From the NCBI RefSeq assembly GCF_051414115.1, contig NZ_JBLKNZ010000001.1, forward strand, positions 2,666,001 to 2,730,000: a stretch of 64,000 nucleotides of DNA, given 5' to 3'. How positions within the stretch are numbered: the first letter of the stretch is position 1; the number at the start of each line of letters is the position of its first letter. Made by a program: the position numbers and the translations under genes. Origin of the DNA: Halovenus marina (GTDB taxonomy: Archaea > Halobacteriota > Halobacteria > Halobacteriales > Haloarculaceae). The notes under the pieces were generated by a model. That model saw only the letters and a list, made by a program, of their open reading frames with translations. It had not been told where the DNA came from and did no database searches. Below are positions 59,063 through 64,000 of the stretch, piece by piece.

Positions 59063-59983
59063 TCAGCGACGGCCGAACAGGCGCTCCCGGAGCGACCGCG
59101 AGGTCGGCCGTTCAGCCAGCAACACCGGCGTGTCGAGAGTCCGAATGGTCTCGAAGGCGAGCGAGCCACGAACGATGCGAGAGAGGAGTCCCCGCTCGGT
59201 CGCGCCGACGATCACGAGGCTGTACTCGGACCCGACCGAACCGAGTATCGTCTCGACGTCGCCCGTCTCGACGCGGAGATCCGAATCCGCTAGCTGGTGG
59301 TGCTCGGCCCAGTCAGACAGAAACTCCCGGCCGGACTCCTCCTCGCCCGCATCGACGACGTGCAGCAGAGAGATGTCCACGCCGATGGTCTCCCGGAGCG
59401 CGCGGGCGACCTCTGCGGAGAGACCAGACGAGGGGCCGCCCGCGGTCGGCACGAGCACGTCAGAGAGGGCAAGGTCCTGTCCGTCGAGAACGAGGAAATC
59501 ACAGGGCAAGTCGTGGGTCAGTTCGTCGAGTTTGCCTTCCGCGCGGCCGCCAGCGAACCGCACGCCGCCGTAGCCCATCACGACGGCGTCGGCGTCGTTC
59601 GACCGGGCGGCGTCGAACACCTCCTCGAAGCCGCGGTGTGAGAGGATTGTCTTCGTCTCGACAGGAACGCCGAACGCCGCCGCGTCTGCCTTCGCGTCCG
59701 CGAGGAGGTGCTCCGATTCGGCGTCGATCTGTTCGCGGTTCTCGGCGGCGGCTTCGAGCGACGTCTGGTCGGGCACCTCGACGATGTGGACCGCGAGGAC
59801 GCGCCCGCCCTCGTGTTCTGCGAGCACCGAGGCGAGCGTGATGAGGTCCCGTTCGGTTCGCGGGTTCGCGAGGGCGACCATGATCGTCGGCCCCTCGTCG
59901 CCAGAGCGGACCGGCCCTTCTTCGCTATCGGTTTCGGAATCGGTCGTGCCAGCAGTCTGGTCCGACGGCACCGAGGTGTTCAT
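59063..59983 (-). CDS. Double-domain universal stress protein
   Basis: 306 residues with two UspA domains. Domain 1, about 32-160: PTIMVALANPRTERDLITLASVLAEHEGGRVLAVHIVEVPDQTSLEAAAENRE. Domain 2, about 165-300: DVLVPTAGGPSSGLSAEVARAL to LVIVGATERGLLSRIVRGSLAFETIRTL, with the ATP-binding glycine pattern. This matches the C-terminal half of the APC fusion closely across its length, so it arose by duplication or fission of that half. It has no membrane segment, so it would be a soluble version. It is coupled to the single-domain Usp upstream by a four-base overlap. Confidence 0.88.
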   Translation of the reverse strand: MNTSVPSDQTAGTTDSETDSEEGPVRSGDEGPTIMVALANPRTERDLITLASVLAEHEGGRVLAVHIVEVPDQTSLEAAAENREQIDAESEHLLADAKADAAAFGVPVETKTILSHRGFEEVFDAARSNDADAVVMGYGGVRFAGGRAEGKLDELTHDLPCDFLVLDGQDLALSDVLVPTAGGPSSGLSAEVARALRETIGVDISLLHVVDAGEEESGREFLSDWAEHHQLADSDLRVETGDVETILGSVGSEYSLVIVGATERGLLSRIVRGSLAFETIRTLDTPVLLAERPTSRSLRERLFGRR

Positions 59984-60420
59984 TCCTCCTCGTCTGCCCG
60001 TGGAAGCGCGATCACTGGCCGGTCGGCGTGTGTGACCAGTTTCAACGAGTGGTCGCCGGAGAGAAACTGCAGGAGGCGGTTACCGCCGCGGGAGCGATAC
60101 GCGATTGCACTCGCGTCAACCTCCGCTGCGGCATCGAAAATCGCATCGACAATATCCCGGGCGTACGCCGTGTGTTCCTCGGCGTCGGGAAACACCGTCC
60201 GGACGGCAGCGTACGATTCCGCGGCCAACTCCTCCGACTGCTCGACGGGCGTCTTGTCGGGGACGCCACCGCCCTTCTCGACGACGTGAAGCGCCGTGAC
60301 CCGATCAGGCCCATAGGGTTCGAGCACCCTTGCTGTCGCCAGCGCGTCTTTCTCGTTCGCGACGGGGAGCAGCACGTGAGCGAGCAGGTTCTGGTCGCTC
60401 TCGTCATCGTGGTCTGTCAT
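59980..60420 (-). CDS. Single-domain universal stress protein
   Basis: 146 residues from the ATG at 60420. One UspA domain: NLLAHVLLPVANEKDALATARVLEPYGPDRVTALHVVEKGGGVPDKTPVEQ, and IVDAIFDAAAEVDASAIAYRSRGGNRLLQFLSGDHSLKLVTHADRPVIALPR. The usual G-x2-G-x9-G-S/T motif is present only in a degenerate form (SRGGNRLLQFLSGDHS), so nucleotide binding may be weaker. It overlaps the next gene by ATGA, so the two Usp genes form one transcript. The divergent histidine kinase begins 118 bases away. Confidence 0.85.
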   Translation of the reverse strand: MTDHDDESDQNLLAHVLLPVANEKDALATARVLEPYGPDRVTALHVVEKGGGVPDKTPVEQSEELAAESYAAVRTVFPDAEEHTAYARDIVDAIFDAAAEVDASAIAYRSRGGNRLLQFLSGDHSLKLVTHADRPVIALPRADEEE

Positions 60421-60538
60421 ATCTACCAGTAGCCACCGGTCGGTTAAGAATGTGTGCGACCACACACGAGTTGTTCAGTAATGGGAAAGGTTAACAGAGT
60501 GTAACCCGTCCAGTAGAGTACCTGCTCTGGTATCTGTC

Positions 60539-62158
60539 ATGAGTTCATATATTTTACTCGGGTACGTTCTCGTCTTCGGGCTATCTGCAGTCGCGTGTTT
60601 CCTGAGTCTCCGGCGAGTCTCCGAGATACAGGACCCGGACATTCGTATCGGTCTTATTTCACTCCTCGTTACAAGTGGTAGCTGGGCAGCGACACACGTC
60701 GGCTATCTGCTCGCCCCCTCGGAACTGCTCAAGCTCTCCTTTTACGTTATCGGGCTGATCGTCGGCTTCGCGACGATCGGGGCGTGGCTGTACTTCTGTT
60801 CTGCGTACTCGGGGCGAACCTATCACCGACAGCGGCTGTACCGTCGTCTGGCCCTCGGGGGGTACATCGCGGTCGTACTCCTGAAGCTGACGAACCCGAT
60901 TCACTCGCTGTACTACACGACGGAGATAGTCTCCTCGCCGTTTCACCATCTCGCGGTCACGCACGGGCTGCTTCACTGGGTCGCGATGGCACTCGCGTAC
61001 GGGCTCGCATTTGTCGGGTTTTTCATGCTCTTCGAGCGCTTTGTTTCGGTCGGTCTCGACACCAGACCACTGACCGTGCTGGTCGGGGTCACCGCGCTCC
61101 CCATCGTCTTCGACGTGCTCGGACTCGCCAGCCCCGCGCTCGTCGATATGACCTACGAGCCGATCGGCGTCGCCTTGTTCGCCGTCGGTGTGTTTTTCGT
61201 GTACTTCGAGCGGTTTCAGGCGGTGCATCTCGCCGGTGGGGCGGACGTTCCCGTGATCTTTCTCGACAGGGAGTATCGCGTTCGGGACTACAACCGACGT
61301 GCCCAAGAGCAGTTCCCGGCACTTCACGGCTCAATCGGGCGACCGATCTCGGAGGTGTCGGAAGACCTCGCCGAGGGAACCATCACCGAAGGGCACATCG
61401 TGACGGACCTGTCGGGTGAAAACGAGCGCTACTCGGTCGTCTCGGTCACACCCTTTACGGCAGGCGATACGAACACCGGCTATCTGCTCACGCTCTCTGA
61501 CGTGACCGAGGCCGAACAGTACCGACGGGAGCTCGAAGAAAAGACCGAAACGCTCGAACAGTTCGCGAGCGTCGTCTCCCACGACCTGCGAAATCCGCTG
61601 AACGTCGCCCAGCTACGGCTCGATCTTGTCAGAGACGAGTGCGACAGCGAACACCTGGACGACGTCGAGCGGTCGCTGTCCCGGATGGAGACACTGATCG
61701 ACGACCTGCTGACGCTCGCCCGCGAGGGCGAAGCGATCGACGAACTCCAACAGACCAACCTCGCAGATGTCGCCGATCGGTGCTGGGAGGGGGTCGACAC
61801 TGCGGACGCGGAGCTCGTCGTCGAGACCGACCTGACCGTCATGGCCGACCCCGAGCGACTGCAGCAACTGTTCGAGAACCTCTTTCGTAACGCGATCGAA
61901 CACGGGGGGTCGAACGTGACCATCACCGTCGGCACGCTCGAAGATGGATTCTCCATCGCTGACGACGGCCCCGGAATCCCGGAAGAGGAGCGAAAACAGG
62001 TGTTCGAGTTCGGCTACTCGACCAGAGAGAGTGGAACAGGGTTCGGACTCGCGATCGTACAGCAGGTGGTCGACGGACACGACTGGGCGATCAGCGTGAC
62101 CGAAAGCGACGATGGCGGCGCGAAATTCGAGGTCACGGGCGTCGAGATCGTCGGTTGA
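60539..62158 (+). CDS. Membrane histidine kinase with PAS domain
   Basis: 539 residues. Seven membrane helices at 1-230 form the N-terminal sensor, as in the haloarchaeal histidine-kinase 7TM module. A PAS-like domain follows (GADVPVIFLDREYRVRDYNRRAQEQFP). HisKA is at about 335-400 with the phosphorylated His in VVSHDLRNPLNVA. The HATPase domain has the N box FENLFRNAIEHGG, G1 ADDGPGIP, the F box FEFGYST, and G2 GTGFGLAIVQQVVDGH. No response regulator is adjacent, so it is an orphan; the receiver-PAS gene at 22528 is too far to be called its partner. Its stop is 79 bases before uvrA. Confidence 0.92.
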   Translation: MSSYILLGYVLVFGLSAVACFLSLRRVSEIQDPDIRIGLISLLVTSGSWAATHVGYLLAPSELLKLSFYVIGLIVGFATIGAWLYFCSAYSGRTYHRQRLYRRLALGGYIAVVLLKLTNPIHSLYYTTEIVSSPFHHLAVTHGLLHWVAMALAYGLAFVGFFMLFERFVSVGLDTRPLTVLVGVTALPIVFDVLGLASPALVDMTYEPIGVALFAVGVFFVYFERFQAVHLAGGADVPVIFLDREYRVRDYNRRAQEQFPALHGSIGRPISEVSEDLAEGTITEGHIVTDLSGENERYSVVSVTPFTAGDTNTGYLLTLSDVTEAEQYRRELEEKTETLEQFASVVSHDLRNPLNVAQLRLDLVRDECDSEHLDDVERSLSRMETLIDDLLTLAREGEAIDELQQTNLADVADRCWEGVDTADAELVVETDLTVMADPERLQQLFENLFRNAIEHGGSNVTITVGTLEDGFSIADDGPGIPEEERKQVFEFGYSTRESGTGFGLAIVQQVVDGHDWAISVTESDDGGAKFEVTGVEIVG

Positions 62159-62237
62159 GTTCGCTGTTTTACCGGCCCGGTTCGATTGACCTGAACCGAC
62201 AGGGTTTCACGACTGTATTCCCTGGTAGGGATAACGG

Positions 62238-64000
62238 ATGAGCCGTGAATCTATCGAGGTCCGTGGGGCAACGGAGCACAACCTCAAAGACGTCGATGTG
62301 ACGATCCCGCGCGAGGAACTGACGGTGGTGACCGGACTGTCCGGATCCGGTAAGTCCTCGCTGGCCTTCGAGACGATCTACGCCGAGGGACAGCGTCGCT
62401 ACATCGAGTCACTCTCTGCCTACGCCCGAAACTTTCTGGGACAGATGGACAAGCCACAGGTCGAGAACGTCGAGGGGCTCTCGCCCGCCATCTCCATCGA
62501 CCAGAAAAGCGCGGCCAACAACCCCCGCTCGACGGTCGGCACCGTCACCGAACTCCACGACTATCTCCGCCTCCTGTACGCTCGCGTCGGCACGCCACAC
62601 TGCCCGGAGTGTGGCCGCGAGGTCGACGAACAGAGCGCCCAGCAGATGGTTCGACGACTGCTCTCTGCCCCCGAAGGGACGAAAGCGAAGATCTGTGCCC
62701 CGGTGGTTCGCGACCAGAAGGGGGCCTTCGAGGACCGCTTCGACGAACTCGTCAGCGAGGGCTACGCCCGCGTCGAGGTGGACGGCGAGGAGTACGACCT
62801 GACGACGGACACGCCGGATCTGGACGAAAACTACGACCACACCGTCGACGTCGTGGTCGACCGCGTGGTGTTGCGCGACGGCGACCGCTCGCGGATCACC
62901 GACTCCGTCGAGACGGCTCTCGAAAAGGCGGGTGGCATCCTCAAGGTCATCTTCCCCGACCCGCCGGAGGAACTCGATATCGGCGGGTCGAGCGCGCGCT
63001 CGACCGGCGACCTCTCGGGGGACGACACCGACGGCGACGAGGACACGGCGACCGATCGACTCGAAGTCGAGTTCTCCGAAGACCTCTCGTGTAACCACTG
63101 TGGGATCGACATCAGCGAGATCGAAACCCGCTCGTTTTCGTTCAACAGCCCACACGGGGCGTGTCCGTCGTGTGAGGGCCTTGGGTCCACGAAGGAAGTG
63201 AGCGAGGATCTGGTCGTGCAGGACCGCTCGAAGCCGCTCAAGCACGTCTTCGAGCCCTGGAGCTACAACCGCACCTACTATTCACGCTTGCTGGATAACG
63301 TCGCCGAACACTTCGACATCTCGCTGGAGACACCCTTCGAGGAGGTCGACCCGGAGATCCGCAGGCAGTTCCTGTACGGCACCGACGACATCGTCCACTT
63401 CGAGTGGTCGACGAAAAACGGTACGCGCGAGAAGACTGAGCCGTTCGAGGGCGTCATCCCGAACCTCGAACGCCGCCACGTCGAGACCGACAGCGACCGG
63501 TCCCGCGAGCGCATCGAGGAGTTCATGGCCGTCACAACCTGCCCCGACTGCGAGGGGACGCGGCTGAACGCCGAGTCCCGCGCCGTCCTCGTCGACGGTG
63601 TCTCGATCACCGAGGTCAACGAACTCTCTATCGGCGACGCGCTGGCGCACTTCGAGGAGATGGAGGAACGTCTCGACGACCGCGACCGGAAGATTGCCGA
63701 GGAGATTCTCAAGGAGATCCGCGCTCGCCTCGGGTTCATGTCCGAGGTCGGTCTCGAGTATCTCACTCTCGACCGGGAGGCCTCGACGCTCTCGGGTGGG
63801 GAGAGCCAGCGCATCAGACTCGCGACCCAGATCGGGTCGGGACTCGTCGGCGTGCTGTACGTCCTCGACGAACCATCCATCGGTCTCCATCAGCGCGACA
63901 ACGACCGCCTGCTCAATACGCTCGCGGAGTTGCGTGACCTGGGCAACACGCTGATCGTCGTCGAACACGACATGGAGACGATGCGGCGGGCGGACAACAT
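62238..64000 (+). CDS. uvrA: Excinuclease ABC subunit A (N-terminal part, runs off window)
   Basis: DNA damage recognition in nucleotide excision repair. 587 residues visible. Walker A GLSGSGKSSLAFE near residue 37, then RRYIESLSAYARNFLGQM, the UvrB-interacting EGLSPAISIDQKSAANNPRSTVGTVTE block, and zinc-binding cysteines in HCPECGREV and CNHCGIDI, with a further pair in CPDCEGTRL. The first ABC signature LSGGESQRIRLA and Walker B VLYVLDEPSIGLHQ lie near the end. UvrA is normally about 950 residues, so the second ATPase half lies outside. The ATG at 62238 is preceded by a short AT-rich stretch. Confidence 0.95.
   Translation, partial: MSRESIEVRGATEHNLKDVDVTIPREELTVVTGLSGSGKSSLAFETIYAEGQRRYIESLSAYARNFLGQMDKPQVENVEGLSPAISIDQKSAANNPRSTVGTVTELHDYLRLLYARVGTPHCPECGREVDEQSAQQMVRRLLSAPEGTKAKICAPVVRDQKGAFEDRFDELVSEGYARVEVDGEEYDLTTDTPDLDENYDHTVDVVVDRVVLRDGDRSRITDSVETALEKAGGILKVIFPDPPEELDIGGSSARSTGDLSGDDTDGDEDTATDRLEVEFSEDLSCNHCGIDISEIETRSFSFNSPHGACPSCEGLGSTKEVSEDLVVQDRSKPLKHVFEPWSYNRTYYSRLLDNVAEHFDISLETPFEEVDPEIRRQFLYGTDDIVHFEWSTKNGTREKTEPFEGVIPNLERRHVETDSDRSRERIEEFMAVTTCPDCEGTRLNAESRAVLVDGVSITEVNELSIGDALAHFEEMEERLDDRDRKIAEEILKEIRARLGFMSEVGLEYLTLDREASTLSGGESQRIRLATQIGSGLVGVLYVLDEPSIGLHQRDNDRLLNTLAELRDLGNTLIVVEHDMETMRRADN

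Noticed and set aside
1..64000. tRNA, rRNA and CRISPR arrays
   Set aside because: I looked for T-loop signatures (GGTTCGAAT and variants), conserved rRNA blocks and regular 28-37 base repeats. None was found; the few TTCGAA hits lie in coding regions or promoters.

Overview
The window is chromosomal DNA from a haloarchaeon (class Halobacteria). The proteins are strongly acidic, third codon positions are GC-rich, and the gene content is archaeal or haloarchaeal: a 20S proteasome pair, the ftsZ1-secE-spt5 block, ABCE1 next to an EMC6-like protein, D-Tyr-tRNA deacylase DtdA, archaemetzincin, a UPF0146 protein, F420-dependent NADP reductase, PINA-type PIN/ATPase, plus bacterial-type genes typical of haloarchaea (NAD-dependent ligA, uvrA, class I nrdAB). 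I do not assign a genus. Genes are densely packed, with about 62 credible CDS, no rRNA, tRNA or CRISPR array that I can see, and no intact transposase.

Layout. 1-4.7 kb: 5' part of ligA, a DUF5518-like membrane protein, a class V aminotransferase, an MFS exporter and rimI. 4.65-4.93 kb: a divergent spacer with two palindromes around a 14-C tract. 4.9-10 kb: a 2H phosphoesterase, valS and an overlapping psmA-psmB pair. 10-14.7 kb: MFS, 6-phosphogluconate dehydrogenase, NDP-sugar pyrophosphorylase, DoxX, HTH/Zn-ribbon protein. 14.7-19.7 kb, all on the minus strand: aroE, a HhH protein, pabB-pabA-pabC (chorismate to p-aminobenzoate or anthranilate) and a Rieske protein. 19.8-23.4 kb is the most accessory-looking stretch: a CHAT-type caspase-like protease, a 42-residue single-pass membrane ORF facing it, an AT-rich spacer, and a receiver-PAS protein. 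23.4-29.6 kb: dtdA, a second DUF5518-like protein, an NhaP/Kef-type antiporter with RCK domains, then ftsZ1-secE-spt5. 29.6-39.8 kb: small zinc proteins, SdpI-like protein, cysS, DUF2306-like protein, D-hydroxyacid dehydrogenase, PINA ATPase, winged-helix regulator, a coupled cupin pair behind a DtxR-like operator, and a large membrane-anchored helical protein. 39.9-46 kb: EMC6-like, ABCE1, a P-loop kinase homologue without the P-loop lysine, small proteins, amzA, UPF0146, HAD, npdG. 46-56.5 kb: aspartoacylase-like protein, citrate synthase, M29 aminopeptidase, FAD monooxygenase, a hairpin-rich element, an aIF2-beta/TRAM protein, nrdB-nrdA, GNAT. 56.7-64 kb: APC permease fused to two UspA domains, two further Usp genes, a membrane histidine kinase and the 5' part of uvrA.

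The core is housekeeping: DNA repair and precursor supply (ligA, uvrA, nrdAB), translation and its quality control (valS, cysS, dtdA, abce1, aIF2-beta, rimI), protein turnover (psmAB, amzA), division and secretion (ftsZ1, secE), and central or chorismate metabolism. The best candidates for undescribed biology are the CHAT protease with its tiny membrane neighbour at 19.9-22.2 kb and the structured noncoding element at 51.40-51.56 kb.
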